Positions 8,094 through 15,283 of a DNA stretch of 20,085 nucleotides are shown here, piece after piece. Positions within the stretch are counted from its first letter, which is position 1, and each line of letters starts with the position of its first letter. A program made the translations under genes and the position numbers. The notes beneath the pieces are model-generated. The model ran no database searches. It saw only the letters and a list, made by a program, of their open reading frames with translations, and had not been told where the DNA came from. This DNA is from JBFELO01 sp041552055. Its GTDB lineage: Bacteria; Acidobacteriota; Thermoanaerobaculia; Thermoanaerobaculales; Sulfomarinibacteraceae. The stretch lies in the NCBI GenBank assembly GCA_041552055.1, contig JBFELO010000087.1, positions 1 to 20,085 of the forward strand. The letters run 5' to 3'.

Positions 8094-8123
8094 TTGACAG
8101 CCGCGTTGCCGTCTTGCTAGATT
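8094..8123 (+). promoter_or_regulatory. Promoter of tRNA-Gly
   Basis: A consensus -35 TTGACA (8094-8099) and a -10 TAGATT (8118-8123, preceded by TGC) are separated by 18 nt. The predicted start is about 7 nt before the tRNA. Confidence 0.7.
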
Positions 8124-8137
8124 GACCGTCCTGCTGA

Positions 8138-8213
<76 letters not shown>

Positions 8214-8235
8214 CCACCCCCCTACCCCCGTCGCT

Positions 8236-8364
8236 GACGCGCCCTCTCCCCATCGCGCTCCCCGCGGGAGCCCGGCATGGACGTTTCAAGGCCCGAGCGC
8301 GACGCGATTCCCCCAACGATGGTGGGCCTCGAAACGTCATGCCCGGCACGCCCGCACAAGGCGC
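8236..8364 (-). repeat. Full-length intergenic palindromic repeat, copy D
   Basis: Read on the minus strand, it opens with GCGCCTTGTGCGGGCGTGCC (8364-8345), one base different from the left flank of the copy at 14628. It ends with CCCGCGGGGAGCGCGATGG and GAGAGGGCGCGTC (8268-8236). Between the flanks lies an imperfect inverted repeat of about 24 bp (8270-8294 with 8324-8347), whose arms contain ACGTTTC and GAAACGT. The arms have no similarity to the arms of copies A and C. It fills the gap between the two tRNA genes. Confidence 0.75.
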
Positions 8365-8409
8365 TATCGTCAGCCTCCAACTCTCGCCGTGCAACCGACC
8401 CCGAAGGGA

Positions 8410-8440
8410 TTCCCTCATCCCCTCATCCCCTCATCCCCAG
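8410..8440 (+). repeat. Short tandem repeat of CCCTCATC
   Basis: Three consecutive copies of CCCTCATC, one after another, lie between copy D of the palindromic repeat and the tRNA-Cys promoter. Nothing else is seen in 8365-8490. Confidence 0.6.
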
Positions 8441-8490
8441 GTGCCGACGGCACCGGCCACACCTCACGGCGCTCACGACCCCCGCGAGTA

Positions 8491-8519
8491 TTGACCCCCC
8501 ATCGGCAAGGGACTACACT
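8491..8519 (+). promoter_or_regulatory. Promoter of tRNA-Cys
   Basis: A -35 TTGACC (8491-8496) and a -10 TACACT (8514-8519) are separated by the ideal 17 nt. The tRNA begins 15 nt after the -10. The two tRNA genes therefore appear to be transcribed separately despite their proximity. Confidence 0.7.
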
Positions 8520-8533
8520 GACTTTCCTGCCTA

Positions 8534-8607
8534 GGCGACGTGGCCAAGTGGTAAGGCAGGGGCCTGCAAAGCCCTTATCCCCGGTTCGAATCCGGGCGTC
8601 GCCTCCA
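8534..8607 (+). tRNA. tRNA-Cys (anticodon GCA)
   Basis: The acceptor stem is GGCGACG (8534-8540) with CGTCGCC (8597-8603), discriminator T, and an encoded CCA (8605-8607). The anticodon loop CTGCAAA carries GCA at 8566-8568 and is closed by GGGGC/GCCCT with one G-U pair. The T-arm is CCCGG-TTCGAAT-CCGGG. The only tRNA isotype with anticodon GCA is cysteine. Confidence 0.96.
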
Positions 8608-8612
8608 GAGCG

Positions 8613-8711
8613 ATTCTCGGCGGTCAAAAGGCGACAACACCACGTATCCCGGCGAAAACACGCCGGGTTTTTGATGATCAGGCGACGGCCGCCGCTCTGA
8701 CCGCCGAGAAT
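8613..8711. repeat. 14-bp inverted repeat enclosing a terminator
   Basis: ATTCTCGGCGGTCA (8613-8626) and its exact reverse complement (8698-8711) bracket about 70 nt that include the terminator hairpin. The structure starts six bases after the tRNA-Cys CCA end. It could be a folded trailer, a small RNA, or a remnant element; no ORF fits. Confidence 0.6.
8648..8672 (+). terminator. Rho-independent terminator after tRNA-Cys
   Basis: CCCGGCG (8648-8654), loop AAAACA, CGCCGGG (8661-8667) and TTTTT form a canonical terminator on the plus strand, 40 nt downstream of tRNA-Cys. Confidence 0.85.
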
Positions 8712-8789
8712 TGCATGTGATGAATATTTCTCAAAGAAAAGCAGCTTGGGCTTCGTGTCAGAGAGCCGTCCGATCGCCCGGGTGAGTCG

Positions 8790-8849
8790 GGGATCCAGAA
8801 TCCAGCATCTGCCATCCGGGCGGGCGGATGGGCCCGGTACCTGGATCCC
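8790..8849. repeat. Nested inverted repeats downstream of the S1 gene
   Basis: GGGATCCAG (8790-8798) pairs with CTGGATCCC (8841-8849), and inside it CATCCG (8813-8818) pairs with CGGATG (8825-8830). It lies 21 bp after the S1 stop codon. No T-run follows on either strand, so it is not a standard terminator, though it could be a 3'-end stabilising fold. The remaining sequence in 8712-8870 shows nothing recognisable. Confidence 0.4.
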
Positions 8850-8870
8850 GGTCCCCTGACCCCGCTTGCC

Positions 8871-10280
8871 TTATTTCTTCTTCTTCTCCAAGGCCGCGGC
8901 GAGCTGGGCCCCGAATCCGGTCATGGACGGCTCATCAGATCCCTTGTCCATGTGGCCGGCGTACTCGTTGCGCTCCTGGTCCCGCTGCCACGCACGCACC
9001 GACAGGCTGATCCGCTGCCGGCCACCGTCGACGGACAGTACCTTGGCGGTGACCGGACCTCCCGGCGGAAATGCCGCTTTCGGGTCCTGGTCCTTGCTCA
9101 GGCCCAACTCCGAGATCGGAATCAACGCGCTCAGGCCCGGTTCCAGCTCCACGAACACGCCGAAATCGGCTCCGTTTTCCACCGTGCCCTCGACGACCTG
9201 GCCCTCCTGGTACCGCATCTCTACCCGCTCCCAGGGATCGCGATCCGGAAGCCTCCGCATGGTGAGTCCGATCCTCTGATTCTCGAGGTCGAGCTCACGG
9301 ACCCAGCCCGTCACCGTCTGCCCCACCGCCAGCTCTGGAGCGTCCAACTCGGTGCCCGGAGGCAGTTGACTGACGTGAAGCAGGCCGTCGAGGCCAGGCG
9401 CCAGTTCGACGAAGGCGCCGAAGTCCGTCGTGCGAACCACCGTTCCCTCGAACGGTCCGCGGGATGGGAAGCGGTCGGCCGCCTCGTCCCAAGGATTCGG
9501 AAGCAACTGTTTGATGCTGAGAGATATTCGGTTCTTCTCGAGGTCCAATTCCAGGACCTTCACCTGCACGGTTTCGCCCACCCTGAGCGCATCACCAGGA
9601 TGAGCGATGTGCCGATGCGCGATCTCGGTCACGTGCACAAGCCCGTCGACACCGCCGAGGTCCACGAAGGCACCAAAGTTGGTGATCGACCGGATGGCTC
9701 CCTCCACGACGGCACCCTCCTCGAGCGTCTCGAGGGTGGCCTGGCGCTGTTTCTCGCGCTCCTCGCGAAGGTGGGCAGCGCGCGAAACCACCAGCCTGCG
9801 GTCTTCGGGGTCGTACTCGAGCACCTTGAACGTGTAAGTCTCTCCCAGGTGGCGGTCAACGTCGTCGGACCGTCCCTCCTCCATCTGGGAAATCGGACAG
9901 AATCCACGAACGCCGGCAATGGTCACGTCGAACCCGCCCTTGCGACGTCCCACGACCTTGCCGACCTGCGGCTCGCCCGAGGCCACCGCCTTGGCGAGTT
10001 TTTCCTTGAGCCGATGCTCTATGGCCAGCTGGCGCGACACTCTGATCTCGTCGCCCAGCTCGACGACCACGACCTCAACCGGGTCTCCAGTTCCGAGGTC
10101 CTCCAGCTCGTCGCGAGCAAGCACGGCCTCCGACTTGCCGCTGATGTCCACCAGCGCCACGTCGCCGTGGATGGCCGCGATCATCCCTTCGATCACGTCG
10201 CCGATCCGCACTTTCTTATCGGCGAAGCCCTCGCGCAGGGCCTCCTCGAACTCGCTTCGGGAGTTGGGTTGTTCGTTCAT
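8871..10280 (-). CDS. Protein with five S1 RNA-binding domains (ribosomal protein S1 type)
   Basis: This is predicted to bind single-stranded RNA and, as 30S ribosomal protein S1, to help load mRNA on the ribosome. The 469-residue product has five S1 (OB-fold) repeats at about residues 24-84, 101-168, 186-258, 272-343 and 357-430. The last three are the best conserved, each with the pattern GTV-x-DFGAFVEL or similar and a closing ISLS or IGLT strand. E. coli S1 has six domains, so this is a shorter form. A Lys-rich tail ends the protein. The ATG at 10280 has GAGG nine bases upstream; a GTG four codons earlier is the alternative. It could be a paralog of S1 rather than the only copy. Confidence 0.88.
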   Translation of the reverse strand: MNEQPNSRSEFEEALREGFADKKVRIGDVIEGMIAAIHGDVALVDISGKSEAVLARDELEDLGTGDPVEVVVVELGDEIRVSRQLAIEHRLKEKLAKAVASGEPQVGKVVGRRKGGFDVTIAGVRGFCPISQMEEGRSDDVDRHLGETYTFKVLEYDPEDRRLVVSRAAHLREEREKQRQATLETLEEGAVVEGAIRSITNFGAFVDLGGVDGLVHVTEIAHRHIAHPGDALRVGETVQVKVLELDLEKNRISLSIKQLLPNPWDEAADRFPSRGPFEGTVVRTTDFGAFVELAPGLDGLLHVSQLPPGTELDAPELAVGQTVTGWVRELDLENQRIGLTMRRLPDRDPWERVEMRYQEGQVVEGTVENGADFGVFVELEPGLSALIPISELGLSKDQDPKAAFPPGGPVTAKVLSVDGGRQRISLSVRAWQRDQERNEYAGHMDKGSDEPSMTGFGAQLAAALEKKKK

Positions 10281-10352
10281 GGTGAGCCTCACAGTTCGGA
10301 CCGCAGCGTCAACGCCCGGGTCCTGGCACGCACGAATCGCGCGCGAGCACGA

Positions 10353-10361
10353 AGGATAACA
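10353..10361 (-). promoter_or_regulatory. Candidate extended -10 for the S1 gene
   Basis: TGT-TATCCT on the minus strand (TATCCT at 10358-10353) lies in the 138-bp gap between pyrC and the S1 gene, giving a leader of about 65 nt. The -35 region is weak. Confidence 0.35.
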
Positions 10362-10418
10362 CAGGCGGACCGGCCGCCAGGATCCCCGGGTGAGATACGA
10401 TCGACCCGAATCTGCTGA

Positions 10419-11708
10419 TCAGTCGGCCCGCCAGACCACCTGCCCATCGACAATGGTCATCACGGGACCGCCGCGCAGCTTGAGGCCGGCAAAGGGCGTG
10501 TTCCGGGACTTCGACTTGAACCGAGTCGGGTCGACCGTGTGGCGGCGCCGCGGGTCGAGCACGGTCACATCGGCAGGAGCACCGACCCTCAGCGTCCCGC
10601 CGGGCAGCTTGAAAGCACGAGCGGGCGCGGTCGAGAACAGCCGGACCAACCGATCGAATCCGAGCACCTTGCCGTGGAGCAATCGGTCGAGGGCGAGGCT
10701 GACAGCTGTCTCGAGGCCCACGATCCCGAACGGCGCCTCCGAGAAGTCGATCTCCTTCTCGTCGGTGTGGTGGGGCGCATGGTTGGACACGATCGCATCC
10801 ACGGTTCCGTCCGCCAGCGCCTGCCGGACCGCCGCGACATCGCCTGCGGCGCGCAGCGGGGGATTGGTCTTCCAGTTGGGGTCGTAGTTCGCCGCCGCGA
10901 CGTCTTCGTCGGTGAGGGAGAAGTGGTGCGACGCGACCTCGCAGGTCACCAAAACCCCGCGGGCCTTGGCCGTACGCACGGCGTCCAGACTCGCTGCGGT
11001 CGAAAGGTGGCAAAGATGGAGATGGCCTCCGGTTCGTTCCGCCAGCAGGAGATCTCGCGCGACCATGACCTCTTCGGCGACGGGAGACAGTGCCTTCAAC
11101 CCGATCCTCGTCGAGACGGCACCCTCGTGCATGAGTCCGCCGTCGGAGAGATCGATGTCCTCCGCGTGGGCCGCCACCGGCACCTCGAAAGATCGAGCGT
11201 ACTCGAGTGCGCGGCGCATCAACAGCGAGTTGACAACCGGTCTGCAGTCGTCGGAGATCGCCACCGCACCCGCGCGAACCATCTCGCCGACCTCGGCGAG
11301 CTCCTCTCCGAGGCAGCCCTTGGAGATCGCTCCGATCGGATAGACCCGCGCGAGGCCGACCTCCGACGCCCGCTCCCTGATGAACCGTGTTACCGACGGA
11401 TCGTCGTTGACCGGGTCGGTGTTGGCCATACAGCAGACCGCAGTGAAACCGCCCGCGACGGCCGCCCGACACCCGGTTTCGATCGTCTCCTTGTACTCGA
11501 ATCCGGGCTCGCGGAGATGGGTGTGGAGATCGATGAACCCCGGAGCCACCACCAACCCTGCAGCATCGACGATCTCGACGTCACCAGGACCTTCCAGACG
11601 CTCACCCAATCCGGCGACGCGACCGTCCTCGAGCAGGATGTCCATCCCCTGGTCGATATCCTGAGACGGATCGACCACCCGCCCGTTACGAATCAGCAGC
11701 CTGCTCAC
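10419..11708 (-). CDS. pyrC: Dihydroorotase, class I
   Basis: The family cyclises N-carbamoyl-aspartate to dihydroorotate, the third step of UMP synthesis. The 429-residue amidohydrolase has the metal motif HTHLREPG (His62, His64), ISDD with Asp153/154, HAED (His181) and HLCHLST (His244). The expected catalytic Asp of the (T/S)DHAPH motif is replaced: the protein reads IVSNHAPHHTDEKE with Asn309 (codon AAC, 10784-10782). All metal ligands remain, so it differs from the known degenerate PyrC-like proteins that lose HxH. The GTG start at 11708 has GGAGG five bases upstream and overlaps the end of pyrB by 23 bp; GTG at 11711 is possible. It is the last gene of pyrR-pyrB-pyrC. Confidence 0.92.
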   Translation of the reverse strand: MSRLLIRNGRVVDPSQDIDQGMDILLEDGRVAGLGERLEGPGDVEIVDAAGLVVAPGFIDLHTHLREPGFEYKETIETGCRAAVAGGFTAVCCMANTDPVNDDPSVTRFIRERASEVGLARVYPIGAISKGCLGEELAEVGEMVRAGAVAISDDCRPVVNSLLMRRALEYARSFEVPVAAHAEDIDLSDGGLMHEGAVSTRIGLKALSPVAEEVMVARDLLLAERTGGHLHLCHLSTAASLDAVRTAKARGVLVTCEVASHHFSLTDEDVAAANYDPNWKTNPPLRAAGDVAAVRQALADGTVDAIVSNHAPHHTDEKEIDFSEAPFGIVGLETAVSLALDRLLHGKVLGFDRLVRLFSTAPARAFKLPGGTLRVGAPADVTVLDPRRRHTVDPTRFKSKSRNTPFAGLKLRGGPVMTIVDGQVVWRAD

Positions 11709-12645
11709 CACGCCCTCCGGCCAGAAGGTAGAGAATGGCCATTCGGATGGCCACACCGTTGGTCACCTGCTCCAGAATCACCGATCGGGGTCCGTCAGCC
11801 ACCAGGGAGTCGATCTCCACCCCGCGATTCATGGGTCCGGGGTGCATCACGACGGCGTTCGGCGCGGCGAGCTCGAGTCTCTCCGGCGTCAGCGCAAAGA
11901 AGTCGTAATACTCGCGCAGTGACGGGAAGTTGACGTTTTTCTGTCGCTCCCGCTGAATCCGCAGCATCATCACGACATCCGCGCCTTCCAGCGCCGGTTC
12001 GAGTCGCAGAAAGGTCGCGGCTCCGAGCTCCTCCACGCCGACCGGGAGCAGCGACGCCGGTGCCGCGAATCGGACCTCTGCACCCATCTTCTCCAGCAGG
12101 AAGACGTTGGAGCGCGCGACGCGGGAATGGCGGATGTCACCCGCGATGACCACCTTGAGCCCTTCGAGGCGCCCGAAGTGCTGGCGCATGGTGAACGCGT
12201 CGAGCAGCGCCTGACTGGGGTGTTCGTTGATACCGTCCCCCGCGTTGATGATCGAAGCCGGCACCACGCTCGCCAGGCGATGAGGCGCACCCACGTTCGG
12301 GTGACGGATGACGATGTAATCCGGTGCCATCGCCATGAGGTTGCGGGCGGTATCGACCAGTGTTTCACCCTTCGACACCGAAGACGTGGAGGCGGAGAAG
12401 TTCAGCGTGTCCGCGGACAGGCGCTTTTCGGCGACCTCGAATGAGAACCGTGTCCTCGTCGACGGCTCCATGAACAGGTTGACGACGGTCGCGCCCCTGA
12501 GCGCGGGCACCTTCTTGATCGGTCGCCGGGCCACTTCCAGGAGCTCCTCGGCGGTGTTGAGGATCAGCTCGATCTCCATCGGCTCGAGCGACGCAATCCC
12601 GATCACGTCTTTGCTTGACAGCGCAGCGGCAGCTTCAATCGACAT
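11686..12645 (-). CDS. pyrB: Aspartate carbamoyltransferase catalytic subunit
   Basis: This enzyme joins carbamoyl phosphate and L-aspartate, the first committed step of pyrimidine synthesis. The 319-residue length is typical of a catalytic chain. Carbamoyl-phosphate loop PSTRTRFSFE (61-70), the mobile SVSKGET loop (89-95, Lys92), HPSQALLD (142-149) and HPGPMNRGVEI (268-278) are all intact. The ATG at 12645 has GGAGG six bases upstream and overlaps the pyrR stop by 11 bp. No regulatory chain gene (pyrI) is nearby, and pyrC follows directly, so a PyrB-PyrC complex such as that described for Aquifex is conceivable. Confidence 0.96.
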   Translation of the reverse strand: MSIEAAAALSSKDVIGIASLEPMEIELILNTAEELLEVARRPIKKVPALRGATVVNLFMEPSTRTRFSFEVAEKRLSADTLNFSASTSSVSKGETLVDTARNLMAMAPDYIVIRHPNVGAPHRLASVVPASIINAGDGINEHPSQALLDAFTMRQHFGRLEGLKVVIAGDIRHSRVARSNVFLLEKMGAEVRFAAPASLLPVGVEELGAATFLRLEPALEGADVVMMLRIQRERQKNVNFPSLREYYDFFALTPERLELAAPNAVVMHPGPMNRGVEIDSLVADGPRSVILEQVTNGVAIRMAILYLLAGGRGEQAADS

Positions 12646-13207
12646 CGCTCGCCTCCAGCCCGACCCAGACACCGTCCTCCCCGTCGACCTCATCAAATCT
12701 CACCTGGACGTCTTCGTCCCGGCGGGTCGACAACTGCTTGCCAACGACGTCCGCTGCGATGGGCAGCTCTCGGTGGCCACGGTCGACGAGGACTGCGAGC
12801 CGCACCGCACGCGGACGACCGTAATCGATGAGCGTTCCCAGGGCGGCACGAATCGTGCGCCCGGTGAACAGGACGTCGTCGACCAGGTAGACCACTCGAT
12901 CGTCGATCGACTTCGGAAGCACGGTCTCCTTCAGCACCGGCTGGCTGTGCGCAGGCCGCCACGGCCCCACATCATCACGGTAGAGGGAGATGTCCAGCCG
13001 CCCCACCGGCACCTGCCGACCTGTGGCGAGGGAGATCCGAACCGAGAGCCGGTTGGCGAGCGGAATCCCGCGGGTGTGGATACCCACCAGCATGATCTCC
13101 CCACCGTCGTGCTCGACGATTTCGGCAGCCATCCGGGTGATGGTGCGTTCCATTCCCTCTCCGTCCAGCACGTGCACGAGACCCGGGCGCGCAGCACTCT
13201 CTCCCAC
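12635..13207 (-). CDS. pyrR: Bifunctional pyr operon regulator / uracil phosphoribosyltransferase
   Basis: PyrR binds UMP and the pyr mRNA leader to control attenuation, and in many species also converts uracil plus PRPP to UMP. The 190-residue product carries the PRPP-binding signature VYLVDDVLFTGRT (106-118), GIHTRG (42-47) and DISLYRDD (72-79), all typical of the family. The GTG at 13207 was chosen because GGGAGG stands 4 bases before it and it gives the normal family length; the open frame back to 13378 crosses the hairpin leader and was rejected. It is the first gene of the operon, consistent with autogenous control. Confidence 0.94.
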   Translation of the reverse strand: MGESAARPGLVHVLDGEGMERTITRMAAEIVEHDGGEIMLVGIHTRGIPLANRLSVRISLATGRQVPVGRLDISLYRDDVGPWRPAHSQPVLKETVLPKSIDDRVVYLVDDVLFTGRTIRAALGTLIDYGRPRAVRLAVLVDRGHRELPIAADVVGKQLSTRRDEDVQVRFDEVDGEDGVWVGLEASDVD

Positions 13208-13220
13208 CGTGCCTCCCTGC

Positions 13221-13263
13221 GCCTGACAAAAAAAAATCCCGATCAGGGCGGGTATTGTCAGGC
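13221..13263 (-). promoter_or_regulatory. Candidate pyr operon attenuator
   Basis: On the minus strand a perfect 9-bp inverted repeat, GCCTGACAA (13263-13255) with TTGTCAGGC (13229-13221), encloses a CCCG/CGGG hairpin (13252-13249 with 13241-13238) and a run of nine T (13236-13228). The hairpin plus T-run looks like an intrinsic terminator. The outer stem would use up part of the T-run and lies next to the pyrR ribosome-binding site, giving two possible folds just upstream of a PyrR gene. No clear copy of the Bacillus PyrR-binding loop was found. Confidence 0.55.
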
Positions 13264-13293
13264 AGACGTTGTCGCGGTCCGCATCGCGGGCGA

Positions 13294-13302
13294 ATCGTAG
13301 CA
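13294..13302 (-). promoter_or_regulatory. Candidate extended -10 for the pyr operon
   Basis: TGC-TACGAT on the minus strand (TACGAT at 13299-13294) would give a leader of about 80 nt that contains the attenuator. The -35 position reads TGGAGA and is weak. Confidence 0.4.
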
Positions 13303-13309
13303 CAGAGGG

Positions 13310-13358
13310 GGGTCGATCTCCAGCCGACCCACAGCCCCGTGTATCCCGCCGCACGGGG
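13310..13358. repeat. Two adjacent inverted repeats upstream of pyrR
   Basis: GGGTCG (13310-13315) pairs with CGACCC (13325-13330), and CCCCGTG (13335-13341) pairs with CACGGGG (13352-13358). The second loop contains, on the minus strand, GGCGGG, which is complementary to the CCCGCC of the attenuator hairpin. If transcription begins upstream of these hairpins they could take part in attenuation; if it begins at the nearer -10 they are only DNA features. The rest of 13359-13575 shows no gene. Confidence 0.4.
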
Positions 13359-13575
13359 ACGCTGACCAGGGGGATCAAGACATCGATGGAGTATCACTCG
13401 AAAAGTCCATATCCGTTTCTGTCTCCGCATCCGCAGCCGATGCCTGCGCGGTCGTGTGGGGCGCCAAGACGGAGACGGGCAGGCCCCAGAGTCACGTGAA
13501 CAGGCACGGTACGCGTTTCTCACCGAGTATCTACTGCGGGTATGATTCATCCTGCTCGAAGCCTCGCATCGTGGA

Positions 13576-14493
13576 TTGACCTTGAGCGTTCCTTTTTCGA
13601 CCGCGCGCGCGACTGACCGCCTTCAGGTCGTCGCCGCCGCACTGCTCTTCTCCACCGGCGGCGCCGCCGTCAAGGCGACTGCCCTGACCGGCTGGCAGGT
13701 CGCGAGCTTCCGTTCGGGCATTGCCGCTGTGGTGATTCTGCTGATGTTGCCGTCGGCCCGCCGCGCCTGGTCGCGACGGACGGTGATGGTCGGAGTCGCC
13801 TACGCGTCCACGATGGTGTGCTATGTGCTTGCCAACAAGCTCACGACCGCGGCCAACACGACGTTTCTCCAGAGCACCGCCCCACTCTACATCCTGCTGC
13901 TCGGCCCACTGTTCCTCCGTGAGCCGGTGGAACGCCGCGACGGTTTCTTGATCGCCGCACTCGCGGTCGGGACGGCCATGTTCTTCGTCGGCCCTCAACT
14001 GCCGGTCGCGACTGCACCTGACCCCTTGACCGGCAACCTCGTGGGCGCCGCCTGCGGCCTCAGCTGGGGTCTCACCATCGTCGGCCTGCGATGGCTCGGT
14101 CGAGAATCCCGCGGGTCCGGCAACCCTTCCGCCTCCGCCGTGGCCTGCGGCAATCTGATGGCATGCCTGACGACCTTGCCATTCGCTCTGCCGGCCCACG
14201 AGACGACCGCCAACGACTGGCTCGCCGTGATGTACCTCGGCGTCTTCCAGATCGCCGTTGCGTACGTTTTTCTGACTCGTGGCGTCCGTCGGGTGGGAGC
14301 CCTCGAAGCCTCGCTCATCCTGTTGCTGGAGCCGGTCTTCAATCCGGTCTGGGCATGGTTGGTGCACGGCGAGCGACCGTCGGGTTGGGCGCTGGTGGGC
14401 GGATCCATCATCGTCACGGCAACGGCGCTCTACGCGTGGGCGGGAAGCCTGGAGAGCCCAGACGATCGTCAGGACTCAGGGACTCGCGGCTAG
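13576..14493 (+). CDS. EamA-family (DMT superfamily) permease
   Basis: This is a ten-helix inner-membrane transporter of the drug/metabolite superfamily, often an exporter of amino acids or metabolites; the substrate cannot be predicted. The 305-residue product contains two EamA repeats at about residues 14-140 and 150-290. The first has LLFSTGGAAVKATAL and the typical TTFLQSTAPLYILLLGPLFLRE-like helix pair split around residues 95-117; the second has YLGVFQIAVAYVFL and ASLILLLEPVFNPVWAWL. The start is TTG at 13576 or TTG at 13582; no ATG fits upstream before a stop, and the Shine-Dalgarno signal is poor. It is divergent from the pyr operon. Confidence 0.88.
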   Translation: MTLSVPFSTARATDRLQVVAAALLFSTGGAAVKATALTGWQVASFRSGIAAVVILLMLPSARRAWSRRTVMVGVAYASTMVCYVLANKLTTAANTTFLQSTAPLYILLLGPLFLREPVERRDGFLIAALAVGTAMFFVGPQLPVATAPDPLTGNLVGAACGLSWGLTIVGLRWLGRESRGSGNPSASAVACGNLMACLTTLPFALPAHETTANDWLAVMYLGVFQIAVAYVFLTRGVRRVGALEASLILLLEPVFNPVWAWLVHGERPSGWALVGGSIIVTATALYAWAGSLESPDDRQDSGTRG

Positions 14494-14554
14494 CGAACCT
14501 CCACCCGGCCGCACGTTCTTCATCTTCGTCTTTAACCTTCGTCTTCGTACCCAC

Positions 14555-14610
14555 TCCCACGCGGAGCGTGATGGGGAGACGGCTCCTCAGGGGTCAGGCA
14601 GCCGAAACGA
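14555..14610 (+). repeat. Diverged right end of intergenic palindromic repeat, copy G
   Basis: CCCACGCGGAGCGTG (14556 onward), ATGGGGAGACGGC and GTCAGGCAGCCGAAACGA follow in the same order and spacing as the long right end at 20019-20082. No palindrome precedes it, so this is a partial copy. It sits directly before full copy C, as a partial end also precedes copy A at the window start. Confidence 0.55.
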
Positions 14611-14627
14611 CTGGCAGGCCGCTCACA

Positions 14628-14760
14628 GCGCCTTCTGCGGGCGTGCCATCTTCAACAATCTTGGGACTTCCTCTGCGCCGCACACCAACGCCTTCCAGGG
14701 CCAAGATTGTTGAAGGTGGCAACCGCGGGGAGCGCTTCGTGGATGGGGCGCGTCGAAGGG
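14628..14760 (+). repeat. Full-length intergenic palindromic repeat, copy C
   Basis: The left flank is GCGCCTTCTGCGGGCGTGCC (14628-14647). A 20-bp stem follows, GCCATCTTCAACAATCTTGG (14645-14664) with CCAAGATTGTTGAAGGTGGC (14701-14720), perfect apart from one G-U pair. The right flank GGCAACCGCGGGGAGCGC runs from 14718 and ends near GGGGCGCGTCGAAG. Compared with copy A, the arms differ at several positions, and each change is matched on the other arm. Apart from copies C and G, the gap 14494-14814 contains only a CTTCGTCTT-rich stretch (14518-14548). Confidence 0.8.
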
Positions 14761-14814
14761 CAGAGACCGTCGCGCAACGGAACTGGACAAAGACGAAGAG
14801 CCTGGGGGTGGGCC

Positions 14815-15213
14815 CTAGCTGCTCTCCCCGTACTCCACGGTGACGACGGTGTGGATTCCGCCGCGCAAGCGATAATCCAGCACGACCTCCATCCACGTCG
14901 GCGAGCAACAGCGGACCAGATCGTCGAGCACCCTGTTGGCGGCATGCTCCTGGTAGACGCCAACGTTGCGGTAGCTGGTGAGGTAGTACTTGAACGACTT
15001 GAGCTCGATGCACGCCTCGCCAGGACCGTAGCGGACGGTCAGGCTGCCGAAGTCGGGAAGGCCCGAGTAGGGGCACACCGCGGTGAACTCGTCGGTCGAG
15101 ATCTCCACCACGGCATCTCGACCGGCGTACTCGTACGGAAAGGTCTCGAGCACTTCGGGCGTGATCGACTCCTCACCGGAAAAGGGGAACCTGCGACCCT
15201 CGGCTTCGACCAT
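14815..15213 (-). CDS. queF: preQ1 synthase, NADPH-dependent 7-cyano-7-deazaguanine reductase
   Basis: QueF reduces the nitrile of preQ0 to the amine of preQ1, a step in making queuosine for tRNA. The 132-residue product is the short, single-domain (YkvM) type. Catalytic Cys47 lies in TAVCPYSG and the Asp54 in GLPDFG; the substrate-binding segments ELKSFKYYLTSYRN (70-83) and EHAANR (89-94) are intact. The ATG at 15213 has GGAGG five bases upstream. No other queuosine genes are in the window. Confidence 0.95.
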   Translation of the reverse strand: MVEAEGRRFPFSGEESITPEVLETFPYEYAGRDAVVEISTDEFTAVCPYSGLPDFGSLTVRYGPGEACIELKSFKYYLTSYRNVGVYQEHAANRVLDDLVRCCSPTWMEVVLDYRLRGGIHTVVTVEYGESS

Positions 15214-15229
15214 CGCGCCTCCGGCGTGG

Positions 15230-15238
15230 ATGGTAGCA
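15230..15238 (-). promoter_or_regulatory. Candidate extended -10 for queF
   Basis: TGC-TACCAT on the minus strand (TACCAT at 15235-15230) lies 16 nt before the queF ATG, leaving a leader of about 10 nt with the Shine-Dalgarno sequence in it. Confidence 0.4.
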
Positions 15239-15265
15239 GACGTGGTGTCGGGGCTGGGGCCGCGT

Positions 15266-15271
15266 TACGAT
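15266..15271 (+). promoter_or_regulatory. Candidate -10 for the potassium channel gene
   Basis: TACGAT lies 12 nt before the chosen ATG, so the message would be nearly leaderless, in agreement with the poor Shine-Dalgarno signal. The same hexamer occurs before pyrR. Confidence 0.3.
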
Positions 15272-15283
15272 GTTGGCGTGGCG

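Noticed and set aside
8236..8364. Integron attC site
   Set aside because: The palindromic core and location resemble attC superficially, but the GTTRRRY/RYYYAAC core sites were not found and no integrase or cassette array is present.
8410..8440. CRISPR-like array
   Set aside because: The CCCTCATC units are contiguous without spacers, and there are no cas genes.
8952..11933. Long plus-strand ORFs (488 and 464 codons) opposite the S1 and pyrC genes
   Set aside because: Shadow frames of genes with strong family motifs on the minus strand.
13255..13268. A further copy of the intergenic repeat, because TTGTCAGGCAG also occurs in copy F
   Set aside because: The match is only 11 bases and neither flank of the repeat family is nearby; it is better explained as the attenuator stem.
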